From DASSCW01 sp036556325 (GTDB lineage: Bacteria > Chloroflexota > Limnocylindria > QHBO01): a DNA stretch of 22,085 nt. Numbering within the stretch: the first letter of the stretch is position 1; each line of letters starts with the position of its first letter. The notes under the pieces were generated by a model. That model was not told the DNA's origin, did not search any database, and saw only the letters and a program-made list of their open reading frames with translations. Of this stretch, positions 6,113 through 13,380 are shown one piece after another. Where the stretch lies: contig DATBJR010000123.1 of NCBI GenBank assembly GCA_036556325.1, forward strand, positions 1 through 22,085, written 5' to 3'. Position numbers and translations under genes: made by a program.

Positions 6113-6499
6113 TCAGCGCTCCTGGACGACGAGCTTGGCGACCTCCCGTTCGTCGGACCCATCGGCCGGATGGAGCTCGACCGGGAACTGGCCCACGTGC
6201 GAGGCGGTGAACTTGACCGTCACGCTCTGCCCGGCCTCCAGCTCCTGTTCGGGCACCGCCGTGTCGTAGCCGTGGAAATGCAGCTCCCCGGCGACCTGCG
6301 AGGCGACGGTGATCGTCACCTCCTGGTCGCGGCAGACATCGAACTGCGATGGCTGCATGCCGCTGTCCGACAGGGTGGCCGAGAAGGTGACGGTGGCGTC
6401 ACCACAGGTCGAGGGCAGGTTGGTGGACGAAACGCAGCCGGCGCTGGCCACCAGCAGGATCAGCGCCGAAGCAGCAGCCAGCACGTGGCGGATTGGCAC
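6113..6499 (-). CDS. Cupredoxin-like lipoprotein with HGYD motif
   Basis: This 128-aa exported protein has a signal peptide ending in SAGC, giving a lipidation site at C22. The remainder is a small all-beta domain resembling cupredoxins: ITVASQVAGELHFHGYD at 63-79, a QSVTVKFTASHVGQF strand pair, and VELHPAD near the end. It lacks the Cys-His-Met copper loop of blue proteins. H74, H76, H101 and H110 are the available metal ligands, and C32 and C56 may form a disulfide. The start is GTG at 6499 with an excellent AGGAGG at 6505-6510. Its stop is only a few bases from the start of the membrane protein, and that gene's ribosome-binding site lies inside this gene. The HGYD lipoprotein plus polytopic protein pair looks like a conserved unit (recalled, not searched). 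Confidence 0.82.
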   Translation of the reverse strand: MPIRHVLAAASALILLVASAGCVSSTNLPSTCGDATVTFSATLSDSGMQPSQFDVCRDQEVTITVASQVAGELHFHGYDTAVPEQELEAGQSVTVKFTASHVGQFPVELHPADGSDEREVAKLVVQER

Positions 6500-6578
6500 G
6501 CAAACCTCCTAGCGCGCGATGCGGGCACGGGGTCCCGGCGGCGGACGGGGCTATGGTCTCCGCCACAGGGTAGCCGAA

Positions 6579-6600
6579 GGCGGGCTCTCGCGAGCCCGCC
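6579..6600. terminator. Perfect GC-rich hairpin, probable terminator
   Basis: GGCGGGCTC (6579-6587) and GAGCCCGCC (6592-6600) form a 9-bp perfect stem with a TCGC loop. It lies 20 nt beyond the stop of the small minus-strand gene at 6621 and before the next minus-strand unit starts at 6499, where a terminator is expected. There is no T-tract on the minus strand after it. The remaining gap (6500-6578) holds the 6499 gene's ribosome-binding site and presumably its promoter; no convincing -10/-35 pair was identified. Confidence 0.6.
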
Positions 6601-6620
6601 CCCAGTGAGTGCGAAGCGCG

Positions 6621-6872
6621 CTACCGAGCGGCCTTGGCGACGTCCGAGTCCTCGTCGACCTCGATGTCGTGGCGCTTCGCCGCGCGGATGATCTTCTTGG
6701 CGGCCTCGTCCTTGGCCGCCTTGCTGTCGAAATCGGTCTGGTTCCAGCGAGCCATGGCGTTGCGGACGTGGTCCTCGTCGTTGATGGGCAGGTGCTCGCC
6801 GCCGTCCTTGTCGACGTAAGCGAACTCGTCCTTGTCGAGCTTGTCGCGTTGCTTCGTGCTGAGCTCCGACAT
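6621..6872 (-). CDS. Small charged protein of unknown function (DUF6582-like)
   Basis: This 83-aa soluble protein has no membrane segment and is very rich in Lys, Asp and Glu. It begins MSELSTKQRDKLDKDEFAYV, continues with GGEHLPINDEDHVRNAMARW, and ends in a lysine-rich helical part. The KLDKDEFAYVDKDGG...HLPINDEDHVRNA pattern recalls a small domain found in bacteria and phages and listed, from memory, as DUF6582; its function is unknown. The start is ATG at 6872, with GGAG and AGAGG upstream. An in-frame extension to 6977 would overlap the preceding gene with low-complexity arginine-rich sequence and is rejected. It is the second gene of a two-gene minus-strand unit that ends at the hairpin at 6579-6600. 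Confidence 0.8.
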   Translation of the reverse strand: MSELSTKQRDKLDKDEFAYVDKDGGEHLPINDEDHVRNAMARWNQTDFDSKAAKDEAAKKIIRAAKRHDIEVDEDSDVAKAAR

Positions 6873-6931
6873 CGGCCTCTGTCTCCTGTGCGTGCGTACG
6901 CCGAAACGGAGGTGCAGAAGCCGTGCCGGGC

Positions 6932-7468
6932 TCAATCCTCGGCGAAGAACGGGTCGTCGCCGTACAGCTCCAGCCACCGACGCCGCATCTGGCGGATGGT
7001 GGCGACCACCGCCCCGTCGGGGATCCCCGGTGGCAGGAGGGAAGCGATGGCGGTTCGCACCCCGTCGGCGCCTTCCATGCCCAGCAGCATCAGGTAGTCG
7101 TGCACGCGCTGGGCCGCGGTCTTGCCCTCGGCCCGCATCCGGACCAGGACGTCTGCCTCGTGATCGAGGGCGCCGGCATAGTCCGCATCGGGCCGCTCAA
7201 GCTCGGCCATCAGTGCGGGGACGTGGTCGAGGCGCGGGTCGGAATAGGCCCAGCGCACGAAGGAGTCCATCGGGCCCGCCTGGCGCGCGTGGTGGTCGGC
7301 ATGGAACTGCTGCAGGTACTGGCGCCGCTCGGCCTCGCTGCGAGTGAGGGCGATCTGCGCCACCTGGCGCATTTCGGGCGTCCAGCGGCGGAGCGATTCG
7401 ATGAACTGGCGAAGGGTGAGGCTGCCGGCCGGCTGCGGCCGGAACTTGTGCTCATGGGGGGCCTGCAC
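6932..7468 (-). CDS. Hypothetical soluble helical protein
   Basis: This 178-aa protein is not recognised. It looks soluble and mostly helical, without a signal peptide, cysteines or membrane segments. Visible features are a His-rich patch (QFHADHHARQ, about 54-63), an aspartate-rich middle (ERPDADYAGALDHEAD) and an acidic C-terminus (DDPFFAED). The start is GTG at 7468. No Shine-Dalgarno sequence is placed to serve it, but a TAGTAT box lies 8 nt upstream, so it is probably leaderless and transcribed divergently from the peptide-binding protein gene. The small charged protein gene follows after 59 nt. Good coding continuity and the promoter arrangement support it as a real gene. No function is proposed. 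Confidence 0.75.
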   Translation of the reverse strand: MQAPHEHKFRPQPAGSLTLRQFIESLRRWTPEMRQVAQIALTRSEAERRQYLQQFHADHHARQAGPMDSFVRWAYSDPRLDHVPALMAELERPDADYAGALDHEADVLVRMRAEGKTAAQRVHDYLMLLGMEGADGVRTAIASLLPPGIPDGAVVATIRQMRRRWLELYGDDPFFAED

Positions 7469-7475
7469 GGCGACC

Positions 7476-7483
7476 TATACTAG
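7476..7483. promoter_or_regulatory. Overlapping divergent -10 boxes
   Basis: TATACT on the plus strand (7476-7481) overlaps TAGTAT on the minus strand (7478-7483). The plus box ends 9 nt before ATG 7491. The minus box ends 9 nt before GTG 7468 if counted to the start codon's first base. Neither start has a Shine-Dalgarno sequence. The 22-bp gap would thus serve as one symmetrical promoter making leaderless or nearly leaderless mRNAs in both directions. Confidence 0.5.
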
Positions 7484-7490
7484 CCTCCGC

Positions 7491-9062
7491 ATGCCCCGCC
7501 TGACCTCGGCGGGCCCGTGGACCCGCCTGGCGGTCGGGGTCGTCGTGCTCGCCGTTGCCCTGACCTCCACCCTGCCTGGTGAGACGGCGCATGCCGCCGA
7601 GGACGTCCTGCGCTATCTGGGGGGCGACGTCAAGACGCTGGACCCCGCCTTCATCGGCGATGCGTCGGACGTGCAGCTCCTCCTGCAGCTGTACGCGGGC
7701 CTGACCCGCCTCGACGAGAACGGCGAGCCGTATCCCTCGCTCGCCGCCTCGTGGACGGTCGGCGACGGCGGCCGCACTTACACCTTCACCCTGCGCGACG
7801 GCCTGCGGTTCTCGGACGGGACGCCGCTGACCGCCGCCGACGTTCGCCGCTCGTGGCTGCGCCTGCTCGATCCGGCCACCCACAGCACGGCTCCCGACGT
7901 GCTCAGCGTGATCCAAGGTGCCGAGGAGCGGCTGGCCGGCGGCGCGGAAGAGGCCGTGGGAATCCAGGCGCCGGATCCGCGGACGCTGGTGGTGCGCCTG
8001 CGCCACCCGGCTGGCTATTTCCCGGCCATCACCGCCACGCCGGCCACCTTCGTCGTGCCCCCCGCCGCAGATGCCTCCCCGGACTGGCAGGCGGTCGAGG
8101 ACTTCGTCGGCTCCGGGCCGTACGTCGCGCAGAGCCTCGACGAGGGGCGCCTGGTGATGGTCGCCAATCCGGAGTACGTCGCCGGTCCGCCGCCGATCCA
8201 CGAGGTCGACTGGCTGGTGACGGTCGAGAGCGACGCCGTGGCGGCCTATGCGGATCGCATCGCCGACCTGGCGGGCGTGTCCTCGTTCGACGCGTCGTGG
8301 ATGGCCTACGACCCGGACTTCGGTCCCGCGCTGCACCAGGGGGCGTCGCTGTCGGTGCAGTACATCGGCTTCGACACCACCCGGCCGCCCTTCGACGACG
8401 TGCGGGTGCGCCAGGCGTTTGCGCTGGTGCTGGATCGCGAGCGGCTGGTCCCACTGTCCGAGGGAAATGGTGGTACCGCCGCCTCCAGCATCGTGCCGCC
8501 GGCCCTGTGGCCCGCCGGCCTGCCCGATGGCTTCACCTCGAGCGTGGACGCTGCCCGCCGGCTGCTGGACGAGGCCGGCTACGCGGATCGGAGCGCGCTG
8601 GGCGAGATCACCGTCGGCGACGAAGGCCTGGGGATGGGGCCGGCAGTCGCCATCTGGCGACAGGAGCTCGGCGCGCGGATCAGCATCGAGAGCCGCGGCT
8701 TTGACGACTTCCTCAGCGCCCTCCAGACGGAGCCGACCAACGTCTTCAGCATCGATTGGATCGCGGACTACCCATCGCCCTACGCGCTCTACAGCCTGCT
8801 GCTGCTGCCGAACGCGGCGAGCAACTATGGCCGCTGGCAGGACGATCATTTCGTCGACCTGCTGCAGGCTGCCTCGTCGGCGCGGAGCGATGACGAGCAG
8901 GCGGCGGCCTACGCCAACGTGGACGCCTACGTCGATGACCAGGTGCCCGTCATCCCCTGGGCGTACCCGGCCGGCTGGTGGCTGGTTCGGCCCGGCCTGC
9001 GGGGACTCGGCAACCTGACGATCGGAATCCTGGACTTCGGGCGGGTGTCATGGGACGGCTGA
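7491..9062 (+). CDS. Peptide-type ABC transporter substrate-binding protein (SBP_bac_5)
   Basis: This 523-aa exported protein has a Sec signal peptide likely cut after A35 (ETAHA|AED) and no lipobox. The mature part follows the OppA/DppA cluster C layout. It has an N-terminal strand with LGGDVKTLDPAF (43-54), LYAGLTRLDENGEPYPSLA, the family signature DGLRFSDGTPLTAADV, then GSGPYVAQSL and DVRVRQAFALVLDRERLV in the second lobe. It should bind oligopeptides or related ligands outside the membrane. No permease or ATPase gene adjoins it, so it either serves a transporter encoded elsewhere or acts as a binding protein in its own right. The ATG at 7491 follows the TATACT box without a ribosome-binding site. 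Its last 13 nt overlap the downstream peptidase gene, implying coupled translation. Confidence 0.92.
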   Translation: MPRLTSAGPWTRLAVGVVVLAVALTSTLPGETAHAAEDVLRYLGGDVKTLDPAFIGDASDVQLLLQLYAGLTRLDENGEPYPSLAASWTVGDGGRTYTFTLRDGLRFSDGTPLTAADVRRSWLRLLDPATHSTAPDVLSVIQGAEERLAGGAEEAVGIQAPDPRTLVVRLRHPAGYFPAITATPATFVVPPAADASPDWQAVEDFVGSGPYVAQSLDEGRLVMVANPEYVAGPPPIHEVDWLVTVESDAVAAYADRIADLAGVSSFDASWMAYDPDFGPALHQGASLSVQYIGFDTTRPPFDDVRVRQAFALVLDRERLVPLSEGNGGTAASSIVPPALWPAGLPDGFTSSVDAARRLLDEAGYADRSALGEITVGDEGLGMGPAVAIWRQELGARISIESRGFDDFLSALQTEPTNVFSIDWIADYPSPYALYSLLLLPNAASNYGRWQDDHFVDLLQAASSARSDDEQAAAYANVDAYVDDQVPVIPWAYPAGWWLVRPGLRGLGNLTIGILDFGRVSWDG

Positions 9063-10375
9063 GCAGCGGGCTGCGCCTGGCCGTGGCAGCGGCCCTGGCA
9101 GCGCAGCTGTTGGCGGCGTCGGCCGGGACGGCCCTGGGCTTCAGTGGCTTTGGTGCCTCGAGCGCCGATGCGACCTTCGGCCAGCAGATGACGTTCCGTG
9201 TCGACCTGCTCGGTGGGCCGCCGCAGCGGGTTGAGGTGCTGCTTCGCTTCGCAGGCTCCGACTCCACCCTCATCGCTCCGGCGCAGGTCGCCGGGGACCA
9301 CGCCGAGTACGTCTGGGATGCGGCTGCCCGGTACGTCACCCCGAACACGCGGATTCGCTACGAGTGGCGCGCCGTCGACGGCGACAGCGTTCGCCTCAGC
9401 GGCGAGGCGACGCTGCTGTACGACGACGACCGGCAGGGCCTCGACTGGCACTCGGCGGTGATCGGCCAGGCGACGGTGCACTGGTACGGCAGCTCGGAGG
9501 GGGAGGCTCGCCGCTTCGGGGAGCTCACCGCCGAGGGCGCAGCTCGGGCCGAGCAGCTGCTGGGACACGACATGGCGGGGCCAGTCGACATCTTCGTCTA
9601 CGACTCGCGCGACGACTTCTTCGGCGCGCTGGGTCCCGGCGCACGGGAATGGTTCGGCGCGGCCACCTTCCCGGACATTCGCACCATCTTCATGTGGCTG
9701 GGCGCCGGTTCGACCGACTACCTGGAGACGACTATCGTCCACGAGGTGACCCACGTCGTCTTCCGTGATGCCACCCACAATCCATTCCACGAGCCGGCGA
9801 AGTGGATCAACGAGGGCTTCGCCACCTGGTCGGAGCGCCGCTCGGCGGACACGCAGCGGGGGATCGTGCAGGCCGAAGCGGACAGCCGGGGGCTGTTCAG
9901 CTTCGACGCCATCGCGTATGCCTTTCCCTTTGGCAGCCGAGGGTCCAGTCTGTCGTATGCCATGGGGACCACCATGATCGACATGCTGATCCGCGAGTAC
10001 GGCGAGGGCGCGATCGCCCGCCTGGCCGATGCGTACCGCAGTGGCGCCTCGGACGCGGAGGCGCTGAGCGCGGCCAGCGGCGTTCCGGCGGATCGGCTGT
10101 TCGCCGACTTCTACGCCGAGTTCGGCGCCGATGAGCCCCGGCCGGTGGCCGCTGCCTCGATGCTGCCCTCGGACGTGCGCAAGCCGGGGGCCGCAGCCGG
10201 CGCCAGCCAGCCGGGCGCGCCGGGCGAGTCCCCGGGGACGGGCTCGCCGGAGGGCGGCACCCTGGGCTGGGTGGTCTTGTTCGTCGTCATCGTGGTGATC
10301 GGCGGCATCGGCGCCACGGTCGTCGCTGCCCGCCGCGTCGGTGGCACCGGCCGCACGCCGGGGAGCGGCGGGTGA
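9050..10375 (+). CDS. Membrane-anchored HExxH zinc metallopeptidase (peptidase MA-like)
   Basis: This 441-aa protein has a signal peptide (about 1-30), then a beta-rich region (about 40-125) in which RIRYEWRAVDGD resembles the domain that precedes these peptidases. The catalytic domain has HEVTH at 231-235 and the gluzincin third ligand E255 in NEGFATW. A Gly/Pro/Ser/Ala linker (about 378-403) leads to one transmembrane helix (406-425) and a short basic tail. The catalytic domain should face outward. It is probably a protease acting on surface or imported peptides; substrates are unknown. ATG 9050 lies inside the end of the binding-protein gene. The stop at 10373-10375 overlaps the GTG of the next gene (GTGA), so it sits in a tightly coupled operon. 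Confidence 0.88.
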   Translation: MGRLSSGLRLAVAAALAAQLLAASAGTALGFSGFGASSADATFGQQMTFRVDLLGGPPQRVEVLLRFAGSDSTLIAPAQVAGDHAEYVWDAAARYVTPNTRIRYEWRAVDGDSVRLSGEATLLYDDDRQGLDWHSAVIGQATVHWYGSSEGEARRFGELTAEGAARAEQLLGHDMAGPVDIFVYDSRDDFFGALGPGAREWFGAATFPDIRTIFMWLGAGSTDYLETTIVHEVTHVVFRDATHNPFHEPAKWINEGFATWSERRSADTQRGIVQAEADSRGLFSFDAIAYAFPFGSRGSSLSYAMGTTMIDMLIREYGEGAIARLADAYRSGASDAEALSAASGVPADRLFADFYAEFGADEPRPVAAASMLPSDVRKPGAAAGASQPGAPGESPGTGSPEGGTLGWVVLFVVIVVIGGIGATVVAARRVGGTGRTPGSGG

Positions 10376-11127
10376 CGGCGACAACCCGTCCGCGACGGCG
10401 GCCCCAGGCCGGCTGGGCGCTCTCGATTGCGCTGGCCCTGTGCGTGGTCGGCTTCGTTGGAGCCATGCAGTGGAACAGCTCCGTCGCCCGGGAGGTCTTC
10501 ACCACCTCCGCCCAGCAGACGCTGGCGCGGCAGGTGACAACGCTCGAGTCCGAGCAAAACGACCTGAGGTCGCAGATCGCGGCCGCCCAGGCCGAGGTCC
10601 AGCGCGTCCAGGCCGAGTCGACCAGCGATTCGGCGGCGCTCAAGGACGTCAACGACCAACTCTCGGCGGCGCGCTTCAGCGTCGGGCTGACGGCGGTGAC
10701 AGGGCCCGGCGTGATCGTCGAGATCGCCGACTCGAAGCGGGTCGTGCCGCAGGGCGAGAACCCCTCCAACTTCATCGTGCTGGTCGATGACCTGCGCGAC
10801 ATCGTCACGGCCCTCTGGGCGTCGGGCGCCGAGGCGATCTCGATCAACGACGAGCGACTGGTCGCGACGTCGTCGATCTACGGCGTGGGGGCGTCGGTCC
10901 TGGTCAACACGGCCTTTCTGTCACCACCGTTCCGGATCCAGGCCATCGGCTCGGACGGGCTGCTGGAGCGGTTCCAGGACCACCCCGCCTTCCGCGGGCG
11001 AGTGGGCCACCGGATCGAGTTCTTCGGACTCGAGTTCGCCGCCCAGGCCGCCAGCGACCTGCAGCTCCCGGCCTTCGTGGGCAGCACCCGGTTCCGATGG
11101 GCGGTTCCGCAGGAGGACGCGCCATGA
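10372..11127 (+). CDS. DUF881 family protein, first of tandem pair
   Basis: This 251-aa bitopic membrane protein has a basic N-terminus (RPRRRPQ), one membrane helix (about 14-32) and a coiled coil (about 45-95, TLESEQNDLRSQIAAAQAEV). The extracytoplasmic DUF881 domain follows, with the typical LTAVTGPGVIVEIAD and SGAEAISINDERL segments and the IQAIGSDGLL strand. Relatives (YlxW/YlxX in Firmicutes, and actinobacterial paralogues near division genes) have no established biochemical role; a link to the division or envelope machinery is suspected. GTG 10372 overlaps the preceding stop as GTGA. The next gene is a shorter paralogue, starting at an ATGA overlap. Such tandem arrangement is seen in other phyla. 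Confidence 0.9.
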   Translation: MTATTRPRRRPQAGWALSIALALCVVGFVGAMQWNSSVAREVFTTSAQQTLARQVTTLESEQNDLRSQIAAAQAEVQRVQAESTSDSAALKDVNDQLSAARFSVGLTAVTGPGVIVEIADSKRVVPQGENPSNFIVLVDDLRDIVTALWASGAEAISINDERLVATSSIYGVGASVLVNTAFLSPPFRIQAIGSDGLLERFQDHPAFRGRVGHRIEFFGLEFAAQAASDLQLPAFVGSTRFRWAVPQEDAP

Positions 11128-11795
11128 GCCGGCCGCTGGCGCAGATCAGCCTCTTCGGCGTGGCGCTGATCATCGGCATCCTGCTGGTCGGGCAGCTGCG
11201 CTCGCAGGCCCGGCCCACCGAGATCAGCAGCCTGTCGGCGCAGGAGCTGTCGCAGCTGGTCGACCAGCTGTCGCAGCGCAATCGCGAGCTGCGCGGTGCG
11301 CTCACCGACCTGCAGCAGACCCTGCGCGAGTACAGCGCCGCCGGCACGCAGGGGCAGAGCGCGCTGGACGTCAGCCGCGAGGACCTGCGGCGCATCACCG
11401 CCTTCGGCGGCCTGGCGCCGGTGGAGGGGGAGGGCATCGTGCTGCACGTCACCGGCGACCTGGACGCCATTGCGCTGAACGACCTGCTCAACGAGCTGCG
11501 TAACGCCGGTGCTGAGGCGCTGGCGGTGGACGACATCCGGATCACGCATCGGTCGGTGGCGGTCCAGGGGCCGGTGTCGCTGCTGATCGACGGCGAGGAG
11601 GTCGGCCGGAGCTTCACCCTCAGCGCCATCGGCTCGCCTGACGGGCTGCTGTCGACCATGGAACGGCCGGGCGGCATCATCGCGCAGCTGCAGCAGTTCA
11701 TCGACGCTTCCATCGTTGCCAGCCAGTCGGACCGCATCAGCCTGCCGGCCACCGCCGTGTCGCTGGTCCCGCAGGTCGCGCGGCCGGTCGAGTGA
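11124..11795 (+). CDS. DUF881 family protein, second of tandem pair
   Basis: This 223-aa paralogue of the preceding protein has the same plan: short N-terminus, membrane helix (about 8-24), coiled coil (about 37-75, rich in Gln and Leu) and an extracytoplasmic DUF881 domain. Matching blocks are GGLAPVEGEGIVLHV, NAGAEALAVDDIRI and LSAIGSPDGLL. ATG 11124 has GGAGG 7 nt upstream and overlaps the previous stop as ATGA, so translation is coupled. The pair could form a heteromer through the coiled coils; this is inference. The gene ends the unit that begins at 7491, and a new promoter-like sequence follows. Confidence 0.9.
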   Translation: MSRPLAQISLFGVALIIGILLVGQLRSQARPTEISSLSAQELSQLVDQLSQRNRELRGALTDLQQTLREYSAAGTQGQSALDVSREDLRRITAFGGLAPVEGEGIVLHVTGDLDAIALNDLLNELRNAGAEALAVDDIRITHRSVAVQGPVSLLIDGEEVGRSFTLSAIGSPDGLLSTMERPGGIIAQLQQFIDASIVASQSDRISLPATAVSLVPQVARPVE

Positions 11796-11808
11796 CGACG
11801 CCCTCGCC

Positions 11809-11838
11809 TTGACCCTCTCGTCGCGAAGGCCGTAGAGT
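11809..11838 (+). promoter_or_regulatory. Sigma-70-like promoter for the tldD operon
   Basis: TTGACC (11809-11814) and TAGAGT (11833-11838) are separated by 18 nt, in the 136-bp gap between the DUF881 pair and tldD. The implied transcript would start near 11845 and carry a GC-rich leader of about 85 nt before the ATG at 11932. It is the best two-box promoter match in the window. It would drive six overlapping genes. Confidence 0.55.
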
Positions 11839-11931
11839 GGCCGCCGTCCAGCCGTTCCTCGAGGCCGCCGGCGGCGCGTTCGGTGCGCCGTATCGGCGAC
11901 GGCGTGGGCCGTCACCAGCATTCAGGTAGCC

Positions 11932-13380
11932 ATGAACGAGCTTGTTGACCACGCCCTGGACGTCGCGCAGCGTGCCGGTGCCAGCTACGCCGACATCCGG
12001 ATCACCGAACGAGAAACGGAATCGTTGACCGTCAAGAACGGTGCGCTCGAGGCTGCCTCCTCGAACCTCTCCACCGGCTTCGGAGTTCGCGTCCTGGTGG
12101 ACGGCGCCTGGGGCTTCGCAGGATCGGCGGTGATGACGCCGCGCGAGGTGGAGCGCGTGACCCGCGAGGCCGTCGACATCGCGCGGGCCAGCGGCCTCGC
12201 CGCCGGGGAGCCGGTCGTCCTGGACGACACGCCACCGGAGGTCGCGCGCTACGTCACGCCGGTCCAGGAGGATCCGTTCGCCGTCTCGGTGGACGAGAAG
12301 CTGCGCATCCTGTTCGAAGCGGACGCCGCGATGGCGGCCGTCAAGGGCGTGGCCGTGCGCGAGGGGTCGATCGAGGCGGCCCGGGAGCGGAAGTCATTCG
12401 CCTCCAGCGAGGGGGCGCGGATCGAGCAGGAGCTGACGGAGGCAGGCGCCGGGATCGAGGCCACCGCGCTCAACGAGTCCGAGCAGCAGGTGCGCAGCTG
12501 GCCCAACTCGTCGGGTGGCCAGCACGTCACCGGCGGCTTCGAGGCCGTCCGCGCCATGGAGCTGCCGGCCAACGCGCCGCGCATCGCCGAGGAGGCCGTG
12601 GCGCTGCTCAGCGCGGAGAGCTGCCCCTCGGAAGTCACGACCCTGGTGATCGACTCGGCGCAGATGGCACTCCAGGTCCACGAGTCCTGTGGCCATCCCA
12701 TCGAGCTCGACCGCGTGCTCGGCATGGAAGCCAGCTTCGCCGGCACCTCGTTCCTGACCCTGGACAAGCTCGGCAAGCTGCGCTACGGCAGCGAGCTGGT
12801 GAACATCGACGCCGATGCGACCGCGCCCGGCGGGTTGGGCACCTTCGGCTTCGATGACGAGGGCGTCCCGGCCCAGAACGTGCCCATCGTCTCCGCCGGC
12901 CAATTCGTGGGCTACCTGACCAGCCGCGAGACCGCCCCCATCATCGGGCGGCGCAGTATGGGCTCCTGTCGCGCATCCGGCTGGAACGTGATCCCGCTGA
13001 TCCGGATGACGAACGTCAACCTGCGGCCGGGCGACGCCGGCACGCTCGAGGACCTCATTGCCGATACCGATGACGGGCTCTTCATCAGCACCAACCGCTC
13101 CTGGAGCATCGATGATCGGCGGCTGAACTTCCAGTTCGGGACGCAGGCCGGCTGGCGGATCCGCAACGGGAAGCTGGCCGAGATGGTCAAGAACCCGACC
13201 TACACCGGCATCACCCCGGAGTTCTGGGGCAGCTGTGATGCGGTCTGCGGCGCGTCGGAGTGGCGGCTGTGGGGCGTGCCGAACTGCGGCAAGGGCGAGC
13301 CGATGCAGACGCATCGCGTGGGCCACGGGGCGGCCCCGGCCCGCTTCCGAAAGGTCCGGGTGGGAGTCGGACGGTGGTAG
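11932..13380 (+). CDS. tldD: TldD family metallopeptidase subunit
   Basis: This 482-aa cytosolic protein is the catalytic partner of the TldD/TldE heterodimeric zinc protease, which in E. coli trims unfolded peptides and matures microcin B17. The HExxxH zinc motif is H250-E251-SCG-H255, and the third ligand is expected at C452 in VPNCGKGEPMQ, the counterpart of the GVCGKDGQ cysteine of E. coli TldD. The N-terminal domain has the family segments ADIRITERETESLTVKNG and TGFGVRVLVDGAWGFA. ATG 11932 has AGGT at a fitting distance. The last 7 nt overlap tldE. A third cysteine-rich patch (SCDAVCG, about 434-440) near the C-terminus is not part of the known metal site. The family assignment is secure; the substrate is unknown. 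Confidence 0.95.
   Translation: MNELVDHALDVAQRAGASYADIRITERETESLTVKNGALEAASSNLSTGFGVRVLVDGAWGFAGSAVMTPREVERVTREAVDIARASGLAAGEPVVLDDTPPEVARYVTPVQEDPFAVSVDEKLRILFEADAAMAAVKGVAVREGSIEAARERKSFASSEGARIEQELTEAGAGIEATALNESEQQVRSWPNSSGGQHVTGGFEAVRAMELPANAPRIAEEAVALLSAESCPSEVTTLVIDSAQMALQVHESCGHPIELDRVLGMEASFAGTSFLTLDKLGKLRYGSELVNIDADATAPGGLGTFGFDDEGVPAQNVPIVSAGQFVGYLTSRETAPIIGRRSMGSCRASGWNVIPLIRMTNVNLRPGDAGTLEDLIADTDDGLFISTNRSWSIDDRRLNFQFGTQAGWRIRNGKLAEMVKNPTYTGITPEFWGSCDAVCGASEWRLWGVPNCGKGEPMQTHRVGHGAAPARFRKVRVGVGRW

Noticed and set aside
6113..6499. Calling the HGYD lipoprotein a blue-copper protein
   Set aside because: It lacks the Cys-His-Met loop of type 1 copper sites; only histidines are available.
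7452..8849. Minus-strand open frame of 465 codons opposite the peptide-binding protein gene
   Set aside because: It shadows a well-supported family member, has the low-complexity Arg/His/Gly composition of antisense frames, and would overlap the divergent gene start.
8927..10384. Minus-strand open frame of 485 codons opposite the metallopeptidase gene
   Set aside because: The plus strand carries HEVTH, the third-ligand Glu and a C-terminal membrane helix. The reverse frame has no domain or signal.
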